From Schauerella fraxinea (GTDB lineage Bacteria; Pseudomonadota; Gammaproteobacteria; Burkholderiales; Burkholderiaceae_B): DNA of 64,000 nucleotides. Positions 45,740-54,404 of the stretch are shown here, in pieces. The notes beneath the pieces are model-generated. The model made no database searches. It had not been told where the DNA came from and saw nothing but the letters and a program-made list of their open reading frames with translations. Within the stretch, counting starts at the first letter, position 1. The number at the start of each line of letters is the position of its first letter. A program made the position numbers and the translations under genes. The DNA lies in contig JAVDKL010000001.1 in the NCBI GenBank assembly GCA_030849965.1, positions 3,082,554 to 3,146,553 on the forward strand, written 5' to 3'.

Positions 45740-47302
45740 ATGAGCGATTCCGATTCGATCCTGCAACTGTCCGCCGTTGAGATGCGACGCCGGATCGGCG
45801 CCAAGTCCCTGTCGCCGGTTCAGCTGCTGGAGGCGTGCATCGCGCGCATCGAAGCGATCAATCCGGCCGTGAATGCGGTGACGGCCACCTGCTACGACCG
45901 TGCGCGTACCGAGGCGCGCGCCGCTGAGGCCGCGATGATGCGAGGCGACGACTTGGGCGTGCTGCATGGTCTGCCGTTGGGAGTGAAGGATCTCGAAGAC
46001 ACGGGCGGGTTGCTGACCACGCACGGCTCGCCCAACTTCCTGAATCACGTGCCGGCCCGCGACAACGCATTGGTGGGACGCCTGCGCGCCGCCGGCGCCG
46101 TGGTGGTGGGCAAAACCAATGTGCCTGAAATGGGAGCGGGTGCGAATTCGCGCAATCCCGTGTGGGGCGCCACAGGCAATCCGTTCAACCCGATGCTCAA
46201 CGCGGGCGGCTCGTCGGGCGGATCGGCTGCGGCGCTGGCGACCGACATGCTGCCGCTGTGCACCGGATCGGACACGGGCGGGTCGCTGCGGATTCCCGCC
46301 GCCAAGTGTGGTGTGGTGGGCTTTCGGCCTTCCCCCGGCCTGGTGCCCGTCGAGCGCCGGCAACTGGGGTGGACGCCCATCTCGGTGGTGGGACCCATGG
46401 GGCGCACCGTGGCCGACGCCTGCTTGCAGTTTTCGGCCAGCATCGCGCTGGACGATTGCGATCCGCTGTCTTACACCTCCGATGGCGCCTCGTTTGCGCA
46501 ACTGCGGCCGGTGGATCTCGGAAATCTGCGCGTGGCCTATACCGAAGACTTCGGCATCTGCCCGGTCGATGAAGAAATTCGTGTGGCCTTTCGCGCCAAG
46601 ATCGCGGCGATGCGGCGGTTTTTCAAGTGTTGCGATCCGGTGGCGATTTCACTGCCCGATGCCGATCGTTGCTTCGATGTGATTCGCGCCGAGAGTTTCG
46701 TGGCGGCCTTTCGTGACACGTACGAACGCGATCCCGGTTTGCTGGGGCCCAACGTACGCGCCAATTACGAGATCGGCGCGCAGATGACGCTGGCCGATCG
46801 GGCGTGGGCGCATCTGGCGCAGACCAAAATGTTCCGGTCGTTCCAGGAGATTTATCGCGACTACGACATCGTGTTGTCGCCGACCACGCCGGTGTCCGCC
46901 TTCCCCTGGTCCACGCTCTATGCCGAGACGATCGAGGGTAAGCCTGCGCGCAACTACTACCACTGGCTGGGGCTGACCTATGTGGTGACCTTGCTGACCA
47001 ATCCCGCACTGGCGCTGCCGTGCGGTGTGGACGGGCGCGGCATGCCTTTCGGCTTGCAGGTCGTGGGGCGTTTTCGCGGCGATGCGCATGTGCTGGCGTG
47101 TGGGCTGGCGATGGAGCACGAGTTTGCAGACGACCCGCAGTTGCGCCGCCCCGTGCCGGACCTGAGTGCGCTGCGCGAGCCGGTGCCGGCATTGCGGGGG
47201 TTGGCCACGCATCCGCCGCGCGCCGATCTGGCGACGCGGGCGTTGAGTAAAAAGGAGATTGCGGCGCTTGCAACCGGCGAGGCGCACGCGCGGGCCGTGT
47301 GA
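45740..47302 (+). CDS. Amidase-signature family amidase
   Basis: 520 aa. Hydrolyses amides or aryl/amino-acid amides to acid plus ammonia. Seen: catalytic Lys83 (GVKD), cis-Ser158 (GGSSGG) and nucleophile Ser182 (GSDTGGS), with exactly the spacing of the Ser-cisSer-Lys triad. CAGGAG lies 9 nt before the chosen ATG. With a D-amino-acid dehydrogenase upstream, an amino-acid amide is a plausible substrate (inference). Confidence 0.93.
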   Translation: MSDSDSILQLSAVEMRRRIGAKSLSPVQLLEACIARIEAINPAVNAVTATCYDRARTEARAAEAAMMRGDDLGVLHGLPLGVKDLEDTGGLLTTHGSPNFLNHVPARDNALVGRLRAAGAVVVGKTNVPEMGAGANSRNPVWGATGNPFNPMLNAGGSSGGSAAALATDMLPLCTGSDTGGSLRIPAAKCGVVGFRPSPGLVPVERRQLGWTPISVVGPMGRTVADACLQFSASIALDDCDPLSYTSDGASFAQLRPVDLGNLRVAYTEDFGICPVDEEIRVAFRAKIAAMRRFFKCCDPVAISLPDADRCFDVIRAESFVAAFRDTYERDPGLLGPNVRANYEIGAQMTLADRAWAHLAQTKMFRSFQEIYRDYDIVLSPTTPVSAFPWSTLYAETIEGKPARNYYHWLGLTYVVTLLTNPALALPCGVDGRGMPFGLQVVGRFRGDAHVLACGLAMEHEFADDPQLRRPVPDLSALREPVPALRGLATHPPRADLATRALSKKEIAALATGEAHARAV

Positions 47303-47308
47303 GGCCGC

Positions 47309-47506
47309 TCAGCCGTGCTTGGGCTTCTGCGACACCAGAGTGCCGCCGGTGGCCCAATCGCCGGCCTCGACGTCCTGAAAAACCACGAACACGCTGGCGG
47401 CATTGGCGCCGCCGTGTTCTACCAGGGCCTGGGTGACGGTCGCGGCAATGGCTGCCTTTTGTTCTTCCGAACGGCCTTTCAACATGTCGATCTTGACGTA
47501 GGGCAC
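47309..47506 (-). CDS. 4-Oxalocrotonate tautomerase-family protein
   Basis: 65 aa. Moves protons in keto-enol isomerisation using an N-terminal proline. Seen: starting at GTG 47506 gives M-P-Y-V-K-I-D, exposing the catalytic Pro after methionine removal; GGAG lies 6 nt upstream. A TTG two codons earlier would bury the Pro and is rejected. The body (EEQKAAIAATVTQAL, ASVFVVFQDVEAGDWATGG) fits the family. It converges on the amidase with 6 bases between stop codons. Confidence 0.87.
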   Translation of the reverse strand: MPYVKIDMLKGRSEEQKAAIAATVTQALVEHGGANAASVFVVFQDVEAGDWATGGTLVSQKPKHG

Positions 47507-47534
47507 AAGCAACTCCGAGGGTGTGGGATGAGAT

Positions 47535-48134
47535 TCAGGATCGGGCCAGGCGCTCGATCAGCAAAATCAGGATGTGGATCACCTTGATGTGCACTTCCTG
47601 GATGCGATCGGCATAGCCATGGTGTGGGACGGTGATCACGATATCAGCCAGGTTCTCGCGCGCGATGCGCCCGCCGTCCTTGCCGGTGAGCACGATCGAC
47701 GTCATGCCGGCTGCACGGGCGGACGCCAGCGCATTGACCACGTTGGCCGAGTTGCCGGAAGTCGACAGCGCAAACAGCACGTCGCCTGGGCGTCCTACCG
47801 CATCCACATACCGCGAGAAGATGTAGTCGAAGCCGAAGTCGTTGCCCACGCACGAAATGTGGCTCACATCCGAGATCGCAATGGCGGCGAAACCCTTGCG
47901 GTCGTCGCGAAACCGCCCAGTGAGTTCCTCGGCGAAGTGCATGGCGTCGCAATGCGAACCGCCGTTGCCGCAGGAAATCGCCTTGGCGCCGCGGTCGAAC
48001 GCAGTCGCCAGCATCCGCGCGGCTGCCTCCACGCGCGCCAATTGATCGGCGTCGCTGAGAAAGGCGTCCAGCACGGCGGCCGCCGATCGGAGTTCTTGGC
48101 TGATGGTGGCGAGATTATCTGCAGTAGAAGTCAT
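47535..48134 (-). CDS. gmhA: Sedoheptulose-7-phosphate isomerase
   Basis: 199 aa. First step of ADP-heptose synthesis for the lipopolysaccharide inner core. Seen: SIS fold with [20 protein letters not shown] (zinc ligands His66 and Glu70), [27 protein letters not shown] and [18 protein letters not shown], all nearly identical to E. coli GmhA. A start 11 codons earlier (TTG) is possible. No other heptose or LPS genes are close; it lies 28 bases upstream of the tautomerase gene on the same strand. Confidence 0.93.
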   Translation of the reverse strand: MTSTADNLATISQELRSAAAVLDAFLSDADQLARVEAAARMLATAFDRGAKAISCGNGGSHCDAMHFAEELTGRFRDDRKGFAAIAISDVSHISCVGNDFGFDYIFSRYVDAVGRPGDVLFALSTSGNSANVVNALASARAAGMTSIVLTGKDGGRIARENLADIVITVPHHGYADRIQEVHIKVIHILILLIERLARS

Positions 48135-48349
48135 CGTTTCAGGAGGGTGAAGCCAGGAAACCGGCAAGGTAATGCCGCGGGCGGCGAGCGGCTTGACGTG
48201 GAAGGTTAACCCGGCGGGACGGCGGCGCGTGATAGGGAGTACCGTGGCGGCTGCCGGTGCCGTCGCGTGCCGGCGTTTTTGGGCGCGTTAGTTGCTTCAT
48301 TCCCGCTCCCCGCTTCCCCCATCCCCCTCTTTTTTACGGCGTTTCGCGC

Positions 48350-49528
48350 ATGAGCAATTTTTTCGATGTCATCGGTTCGCGCCTGATTGACGCGCACAAG
48401 TACCGGCCGTCAGGCTCAAGCGGCAAGATCTTCCATTGCACCTGTGGCCAGCCGGTATTTTTGGACAATACGCAGTGTCTGGCGTGCGGCCTCCAGCTGG
48501 GGTATGCGCCCAATTTGGGCGAGGTTCATGCCCTCACCCCCGGCACGGCGCCCGACACCTGGGTGATGACGGATGCCGGCGACGATACCGTCTACAAGCG
48601 TTGCGCCAATTTGACGATGCCCGCCGTGTGCAACTGGCTGGTGCCGGTGGCCGACGGCCACGATTTATGTCTGGCGTGCCAGCTCAATCGCATGATCCCG
48701 GATCTGTCGATCCCGGAGAACGGCGAGCGCTGGTGCAAACTCGAAGCCGCCAAACGGCGCCTGGTGGCGCAACTGTTGACGCTGGGCTTGCCGGTCACGC
48801 CGGCGATCGTGCCGCACGATGGCGGATTGACGTTCGATCTGCTCGGTCCCGATGAATACGGCAAGGCGCCGCTCACCGGACATGACGAGGGTGTGATCAC
48901 GATCAATGTGCTCGAGGCCGACGATGCTTACCGCGCCAAACTGCGCGAAGACATGCACGAGCCGTATCGCACGCTGCTGGGGCACTTCCGGCACGAGGTG
49001 GGCCATTACTACTGGGATCTGTTGATTAAGCCGACCCGCTGGCTGGCCCACTTTCGCGAGGTGTTCGGCGACGAACGGCAGGACTATGCCGAGGCGCTCA
49101 AGAACAACTATGAAAACGGTCCGCCGGACGATTGGCCGACCCGTTTCATCAGCACCTATGCGGCGTGCCATCCCTGGGAAGACTGGGCCGAAACGTGGGC
49201 GCACTATCTTCACATGATGGATACGCTCGATACGGCACTCAGTTTCGGCATCAGCGCGCGCGTGGTCAAGCGCGATTACGCATCCTTCACCAAGGAGGTG
49301 CTGATCGATCAGGACGCGCCGGATGCGGAGGAATTCTTGAATCTCGTGAACACCTGGGTGGAACTCACCGGCGTGCTCAACGAGTTGTCGCGCAGTATGG
49401 GACAGCGGGATTTCTATCCCTTCGTGCTGCCCCATGCTGTGGTCGGCAAGCTGCAGTTCGTTCACCGTGTGGTGAAGTCGCGCAGCCTGGCGCTGAGTGC
49501 GGCGGCCGAAGCCGCCGATAACGCTTAG
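48350..49528 (+). CDS. Zinc-ribbon putative metallopeptidase
   Basis: 392 aa, cytoplasmic. Seen: two four-cysteine clusters at the N-terminus (Cys30, 32, 43, 46 and Cys85, 94, 107, 110) and the zincin motif HEVGH (215-219), followed by PWEDWAETWAHYLHMMD, which likely supplies a third ligand. This matches the DUF2248/putative zinc-binding metallopeptidase family, whose substrates are unknown. It shares a 215-base divergent promoter region with gmhA and ends with a 4-base tail overlap with the next, convergent gene. Confidence 0.87.
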   Translation: MSNFFDVIGSRLIDAHKYRPSGSSGKIFHCTCGQPVFLDNTQCLACGLQLGYAPNLGEVHALTPGTAPDTWVMTDAGDDTVYKRCANLTMPAVCNWLVPVADGHDLCLACQLNRMIPDLSIPENGERWCKLEAAKRRLVAQLLTLGLPVTPAIVPHDGGLTFDLLGPDEYGKAPLTGHDEGVITINVLEADDAYRAKLREDMHEPYRTLLGHFRHEVGHYYWDLLIKPTRWLAHFREVFGDERQDYAEALKNNYENGPPDDWPTRFISTYAACHPWEDWAETWAHYLHMMDTLDTALSFGISARVVKRDYASFTKEVLIDQDAPDAEEFLNLVNTWVELTGVLNELSRSMGQRDFYPFVLPHAVVGKLQFVHRVVKSRSLALSAAAEAADNA

Positions 49529-50502
49529 TCGAGACGGATGTCGGCGCTGGCGACGATCTTCGCCCAGCGCTGGCGTTCCGATTCGAAAAACGCGTTGAGC
49601 TTGGCCGGGTCCATCACCACGATTTCGGCGCCCTGTTCGTTGAGCTTGGCGGCGATGTCGGGCTGATTGACGATGGCGGCCAGGCGCTCGGCCAACATCT
49701 TGGCGGTCGCTTCCGGCAACGTATTGGGCGACATGATGCCCTGCCACGTGCCCGATTCGAAGTTCGGCACGCCCTGTTCGGCGATCGTCGGGATATTCGG
49801 CACGAGCGTCATGCGCTCACGCTTGGAGATCGCGATGGGGCGCAGCTTGCCGCTCTTGATGTGCGGCAGCGTGGCGAGCAGGCCATTCATGATGATCTGC
49901 GTTTGTCCGCCGATGGTATCGGTCACGGCTTGCGAACCGCCCTTGTAAGGCACGTATTCCCACTTCGCCTTCGTGGCCTGTTCGACGGCCACAGCCGCCA
50001 AGTGCGGGGCGCTGCCGATTGCCGTTACAGCAAAGTTCAACCGCTCTTTATGCGACAAGGCGACCAGTTCGGTCAGGGTATTGGCCTTCACGTCCGGGTG
50101 CACGGCAAGCACGTGCGGCGAGTACGCCAGCATGCTGACGCCGCGCAGATCCTTCGCCGGATCGAATGTCAGCTTGGTGTAGACAGACGGGCTGATGGCC
50201 AGCGCGCCCACGTCGCACAGCAGCACGGTATGACCTTCTTCCGCAGCTTGTACGACAAGTCCCGCCCCAACGTTGCCATTGGCACCGGGTTTGTTCTCGA
50301 CCACGACGGTCTGTTTCAGCACTTCCGACAACGGCTGGCTGATGAGTCGCGCGATGATGTCCGACGACCCGCCGGGAGGATAGGGCACCACAATGCGCAC
50401 TGGGCGCGACGGCCACGTCTGTTGCGCCCACGCGGGTAAGGAAAGACCGGTCAGCGGCAGGGAAGCCGCCGCAGTCAGAAACTGTCGACGATCGAGGGCC
50501 AT
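49525..50502 (-). CDS. Bug-family (TTT) periplasmic binding protein
   Basis: 325 aa. Seen: a twin-arginine-like start (DRRQFLTAAAS) with a signal peptide ending AWA, then WPSRPVRIVVPYPPGGSSD and VPYKGGSQAVTDTIGG. The RRQFL context suggests possible Tat export. Stand-alone gene, no enzyme partner on its strand; start taken at the ATG that gives a proper signal peptide. Confidence 0.92.
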   Translation of the reverse strand: MALDRRQFLTAAASLPLTGLSLPAWAQQTWPSRPVRIVVPYPPGGSSDIIARLISQPLSEVLKQTVVVENKPGANGNVGAGLVVQAAEEGHTVLLCDVGALAISPSVYTKLTFDPAKDLRGVSMLAYSPHVLAVHPDVKANTLTELVALSHKERLNFAVTAIGSAPHLAAVAVEQATKAKWEYVPYKGGSQAVTDTIGGQTQIIMNGLLATLPHIKSGKLRPIAISKRERMTLVPNIPTIAEQGVPNFESGTWQGIMSPNTLPEATAKMLAERLAAIVNQPDIAAKLNEQGAEIVVMDPAKLNAFFESERQRWAKIVASADIRLD

Positions 50503-50609
50503 GCTGTCTCCACTAGTTGTATGTTGTCGTATGACTTGGCGCAAGTATAGCGGGGCCGGTCGGTTGTCACACTAGCGAAAACCCGAACATGAATCTTATG
50601 GAGGAGTCC

Positions 50610-51170
50610 TTACACCGGCGGCGCCCGGTCGCCGTCGCCCAGGCTGCGCTGCATGAGTATGGTGTCGCGCCACTCGCCGTGCTTGAAGCCCACCGACCGC
50701 AATGTGCCGACGGGCACAAAGCCACAACGGGCGTGCACGGCCAGTGAGCCGGCATTGGCGCTGTCGCCCACCACCGCCAGCATTTGCCGCCAACCGCCCG
50801 CCGTGCAGCGCTCGATCACGGTTCGCAAGAGGTGTCCGCCAATGCCCTTGCCGGCCTGGCCGGGCGCCACATAGATCGAATCTTCGACGGTATGGCGATA
50901 GGCCGGGCGTGGGCGGTAGCGCGTGGCATAGGCAAAACCCACAACGACCTCGTCGATGACTGCAGCCAGATAGGGCAAGCCTTGCTGCGCGATATCGAGG
51001 CGCCGTGCCTGCATGTCGGCCGCCGATGGGGGCGCCAATTCGAACGACGCCGTGCCATGCAAAACGTGATGCGCATAGATCGCAGTGATGGCGGACAGAT
51101 CGTCGTCGGTGGCATCGCGCACGACGAGGGTGGGGCGAAGGGGCGCGCAAACAGCGATGTCGGCAAGCAT
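50610..51170 (-). CDS. GNAT N-acetyltransferase (phosphinothricin/MnaT-like)
   Basis: 186 aa. Transfers acetyl from acetyl-CoA to an amine. Seen: VVRDATDDDLSAITAIYAHHV at the start, EDSIYVAPGQAGKGIGGHLL, the acetyl-CoA pyrophosphate loop, and NAGSLAVHARCGF, typical of PAT/Bar and L-amino-acid acetyltransferases. It faces a LysR gene across a LysR-like palindrome, so that regulator may control it. Confidence 0.9.
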   Translation of the reverse strand: MLADIAVCAPLRPTLVVRDATDDDLSAITAIYAHHVLHGTASFELAPPSAADMQARRLDIAQQGLPYLAAVIDEVVVGFAYATRYRPRPAYRHTVEDSIYVAPGQAGKGIGGHLLRTVIERCTAGGWRQMLAVVGDSANAGSLAVHARCGFVPVGTLRSVGFKHGEWRDTILMQRSLGDGDRAPPV

Positions 51171-51242
51171 GACGGAGATATCGAAGGGGTTGCGGAGCCT
51201 CGATCATGCGCTGCTGCAATCCTTAGAAAAAGCCTCGCTATA

Positions 51243-51257
51243 TTATGCAAAGCATAA
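51243..51257. promoter_or_regulatory. LysR-type box
   Basis: TTATGC-AAA-GCATAA, a perfect 15-bp palindrome with the T-N11-A pattern of LysR sites, between the divergent GNAT and LysR starts (73 and 28 bases away). A good candidate for the operator of the adjacent LysR protein. Confidence 0.75.
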
Positions 51258-51284
51258 GAAGAACTTTGAGATGGCGAGGCCGGA

Positions 51285-52175
51285 ATGAAGGGATTGAATC
51301 TGGATCATCTGCGCACGCTCGCGGATGTGGTGGCACGGGGCAGCTTCTCGGCCGCGGCAAAAGCCCAAGGGCTCACCCAGCCGGCGATCAGCTTGCAGGT
51401 GCGCCAGCTCGAGCGGCGGTTTGCCACGCGTTTGGTCGAGCGCGTGGGACGGCAGGTGATGCCGACTGCAAGCGGCACGGCATTGTTGGCGCATGTGGCG
51501 CACATCGAGGCGGCGGTGCAAGGCGCCACCGACGCCATGACGGCACGCGCGAGCACGGTGGCCGGCAGGGTGTCGATCGGCACAGGCGCCACGGCGTGCA
51601 CCTATTTGCTGCCCCCGCTACTGGCGGATCTGCGTCGCCGCTATCCGGCGCTCGACGTGGTGGTACGTACCGGCAACACGGACGACATGTTGCAGGCGCT
51701 GGCGCAAAACACCTTGGATGTGGCGCTCGTGACGCTGCCGGTTCGCGGTCGAATGTTTGAGGTCACGCCGTTGCTGGAAGATGAGTTCGTGGCGATCTCG
51801 CCCAGGAACCTGCCATTGCCTGCGCGCGTGACGGCGGCTGCATTGAGCCGGGTGCCGCTCGTGCTCTTCGAACCCGGGGCACGTACGCGGCATCTGGTGG
51901 ACGACTGGTTCGCGCGCGCCGATGCGGTCGCGCAGCCTTCGATGTCGCTGGGCAGCGTGGAGGCAATCAAAGAACTGGTGCGTGCCGGGCTGGGGTGCGG
52001 CGTGCTGCCCAAGATGGCGCTGGGCGGCCCGCGCGCCGGCAGCAAGATTGATATGGCCTCGCTGAGCCCGCGCCTGCATCGCACCTTGGGCATCGTCGTG
52101 CGGCGCGACAAGCCGCTGAATCGGGGCCTGCAGGAGGTGTTGAATGCACTGCGTCGACTGAAGGACGGAAACTGA
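51285..52175 (+). CDS. LysR-family regulator
   Basis: 296 aa. Seen: helix-turn-helix (LDHLRTLADVVARGSFSAAAKAQGLTQPAIS) and effector domain. Divergent from the GNAT gene with a LysR box between them, which makes the GNAT gene the first candidate target. The PhyH and Gfo/Idh genes follow on the same strand after 122 bases and are a second possibility. Confidence 0.92.
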   Translation: MKGLNLDHLRTLADVVARGSFSAAAKAQGLTQPAISLQVRQLERRFATRLVERVGRQVMPTASGTALLAHVAHIEAAVQGATDAMTARASTVAGRVSIGTGATACTYLLPPLLADLRRRYPALDVVVRTGNTDDMLQALAQNTLDVALVTLPVRGRMFEVTPLLEDEFVAISPRNLPLPARVTAAALSRVPLVLFEPGARTRHLVDDWFARADAVAQPSMSLGSVEAIKELVRAGLGCGVLPKMALGGPRAGSKIDMASLSPRLHRTLGIVVRRDKPLNRGLQEVLNALRRLKDGN

Positions 52176-52297
52176 ACGGCGCGCGGCGAGGACGAATCGG
52201 CGGTGGGCTGACCTGCCCGCGACGATCCCGCACCACAACCGCCACCATTATGGAAGAATAGGGTTTTCCAGCAGTCAGGCGCCAAGGCGCGGATAGT

Positions 52298-53080
52298 GTG
52301 ACCACCACAACGAAAGACCAGATAGCGGTTCTGCGCGAGCAGGGTTATGTCATCGTTCCCGGCATGGTGCCGGCGGCGCGCCGGGAGGCCATGCTGGCGG
52401 TGGTCAACGATACGTTGCTGGTGCCTGCGGGTTCGCTGGAGTTCGAGGCCGATCTGCGTTATCCGGGGGCACCGGCGTCACGTGAGGCAGACGGTGGCGC
52501 AACGATCCGGCGTCTGCGCGACGCGTATGCACGCGATGCAGCCTTCGCCGCGTGGGCGTGCGACCCCGCCATCGCGGCCTGGATGACGACCTACTTCGAT
52601 GAACCCGCCTTGCTGTCGCGCGCGCATCACAATTGCGTGATGACCAAGCATCCGCGGTACGGCAGCCTCACCGGCTGGCATCGCGATATCCGGTATTGGT
52701 CGTTCGGGCGGCCCGATCTGGTATCGACCTGGTTGGCGTTGGGCCACGAATCGTCGGAGAACGGCGGCTTGTGGGTCGTGCCGGGTTCGCACGCGATGAC
52801 GTTTGCCGCGGATCAATTCGATAGCGAGCAGTTTTTCGTGGCCGACGATCCGCGCAATGTGCCGGTGCTCGCGCAGGCGATTCCGCTGACGCTCGCGCCC
52901 GGCGACGTGCTGCTGTTTCATTGCCGCACGCTGCACGCGGCCAGCCAGAACGCGACCGATCGCGTAAAGATCTCGGTGGTGAATACCTATCACGCGGCGA
53001 GCAATCCGCCGCTGCCCGGCACGCGATCGGCGAGTGTGCCGGACGTGCCGTTGGACGTTGCGGCGGGTCAAACGCGATAA
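52298..53080 (+). CDS. Phytanoyl-CoA dioxygenase (PhyH) family protein
   Basis: 260 aa, Fe(II)/2-oxoglutarate-dependent hydroxylase fold. Seen: iron ligands His128 and Asp130 (WHRDI) and His213 (TLHAAS), plus GGLWVVPGSHAMTF. The start is GTG without a clear ribosome site. Substrates in this family range from acyl-CoAs to ectoine and antibiotics, so none is assigned. The Gfo/Idh gene starts 75 bases later on the same strand. Confidence 0.88.
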   Translation: MTTTTKDQIAVLREQGYVIVPGMVPAARREAMLAVVNDTLLVPAGSLEFEADLRYPGAPASREADGGATIRRLRDAYARDAAFAAWACDPAIAAWMTTYFDEPALLSRAHHNCVMTKHPRYGSLTGWHRDIRYWSFGRPDLVSTWLALGHESSENGGLWVVPGSHAMTFAADQFDSEQFFVADDPRNVPVLAQAIPLTLAPGDVLLFHCRTLHAASQNATDRVKISVVNTYHAASNPPLPGTRSASVPDVPLDVAAGQTR

Positions 53081-53155
53081 CGACTTGCGTCTGGCCTTTG
53101 CCACGGCACGCGGGTTGCAGCCTGCTCGTCTCCAGCACGATGAAAGGCGCGCGGC

Positions 53156-54334
53156 ATGACGAACGACCGCAAGATTACTGACGGCCCTTGGATCCCTCCT
53201 TCCGATGTCGACACCGGTCACGTCGTGGGCGATGGGGTGGTGTTTCCGGCATGGCGTGGCGAAGCCGATAAGCCGTCGTCACCGCCGCCCGCGCCGTGGC
53301 CGCATGAGCGGCGCGTCGGGTTTGCCGTGGTGGGCCTGGGCCGTCTCACGCTGGAAGAAATCCTTCCCGCGTTTCGCGCATGTCTGCACGCGCGCGTGGT
53401 GGCGCTGGTGTCCGGCACGCCGCACAAACTGGAGACGGTCGCCCATCAGTACGGCGTGCCGCCCTCGGCCTGCTACGACTACGCGTCTTTCGATCGCGTG
53501 ATCGACGATCCGGCCATCGAAGCGGTGTACATCGTGCTGCCCAATGCCATGCATCATGAATTCGTATTGCGCGCGGCGCGTGCGGGCAAGCATGTGCTGT
53601 GCGAGAAACCGATGGCCAATACCGTCGAGGAAGCGCAAGACATGGTGGCGGCGTGCGAACGGGCAGCAGTCAAGCTGATGATTGCGTACCGCTGCCAGTA
53701 TGAGCCGCACCATCTCGAAGCGCGGCGTTTCGTGCGCGAAGGCACCTTTGGCAAGCTCAAGGGTTTGACCGCAGTGAATACGCAGACGGTGGCGAAAGAC
53801 GGTCAACGTCAGTGGCGGCACAAGCTTGCGATGGCGGGCGGTGGGGTATTGCCCGACATCGGCTTGTACTGCCTGAATGCCGCGCGCTTTTTGGCCGGTG
53901 AAGAGCCTTGCGAAGTGTTTGCGCAATCGGTGACGCCAGCACGCGATCCGCGCTTTGCCGAGGTGGAAGAAACGGTGTCGTTCATGCTGCGTTTCCCGTC
54001 GGGCTTCATCGCGAATGCATTCTCCAGCTACGGCGCGCGCGAAGATAAGGCGCAGCGTTTGAGCTTCGAACGCGCCACGGTGGATATGCCCAATGCCTAC
54101 GCCTATACCGGACAGCAGTTGGTGATCGGCGAGCGTTGTGGTGACGATAGCCAGCAACGGGTCGTGCAGCGTGCGCTCAAGAGCCAGTTTGCGGCCGAGA
54201 TCGATCACATGGCGCTGTGCGTGCGAGAAGATCGAACCCCTCACACGCCGGGCGAGGAGGGCGTACGCGATCAGAAGATCATGGCTGCGATCTACGCGTC
54301 GGCCCAAAGTCATCGGCCGATCAAGCTCGATTGA
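53156..54334 (+). CDS. Gfo/Idh/MocA family oxidoreductase
   Basis: 392 aa, NAD(P)-dependent sugar or polyol dehydrogenase. Seen: a 50-residue proline-rich leader, the dinucleotide fold GLGRLTLEEILPAF, EKPMANTVEEA with the catalytic-Lys motif, and GGGVLPDIGLYCLNAARF in the C-terminal domain. It is closest in style to glucose-fructose oxidoreductase, which has a similar extra N-terminal arm. Likely co-transcribed with the PhyH gene. Confidence 0.9.
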   Translation: MTNDRKITDGPWIPPSDVDTGHVVGDGVVFPAWRGEADKPSSPPPAPWPHERRVGFAVVGLGRLTLEEILPAFRACLHARVVALVSGTPHKLETVAHQYGVPPSACYDYASFDRVIDDPAIEAVYIVLPNAMHHEFVLRAARAGKHVLCEKPMANTVEEAQDMVAACERAAVKLMIAYRCQYEPHHLEARRFVREGTFGKLKGLTAVNTQTVAKDGQRQWRHKLAMAGGGVLPDIGLYCLNAARFLAGEEPCEVFAQSVTPARDPRFAEVEETVSFMLRFPSGFIANAFSSYGAREDKAQRLSFERATVDMPNAYAYTGQQLVIGERCGDDSQQRVVQRALKSQFAAEIDHMALCVREDRTPHTPGEEGVRDQKIMAAIYASAQSHRPIKLD

Positions 54335-54404
54335 ATCGAGATCGAGCGTGATCGGAGGAACTGACAACGACGGACGGACGCGGCGCGTCTCCCAATTGTG
54401 AGAC

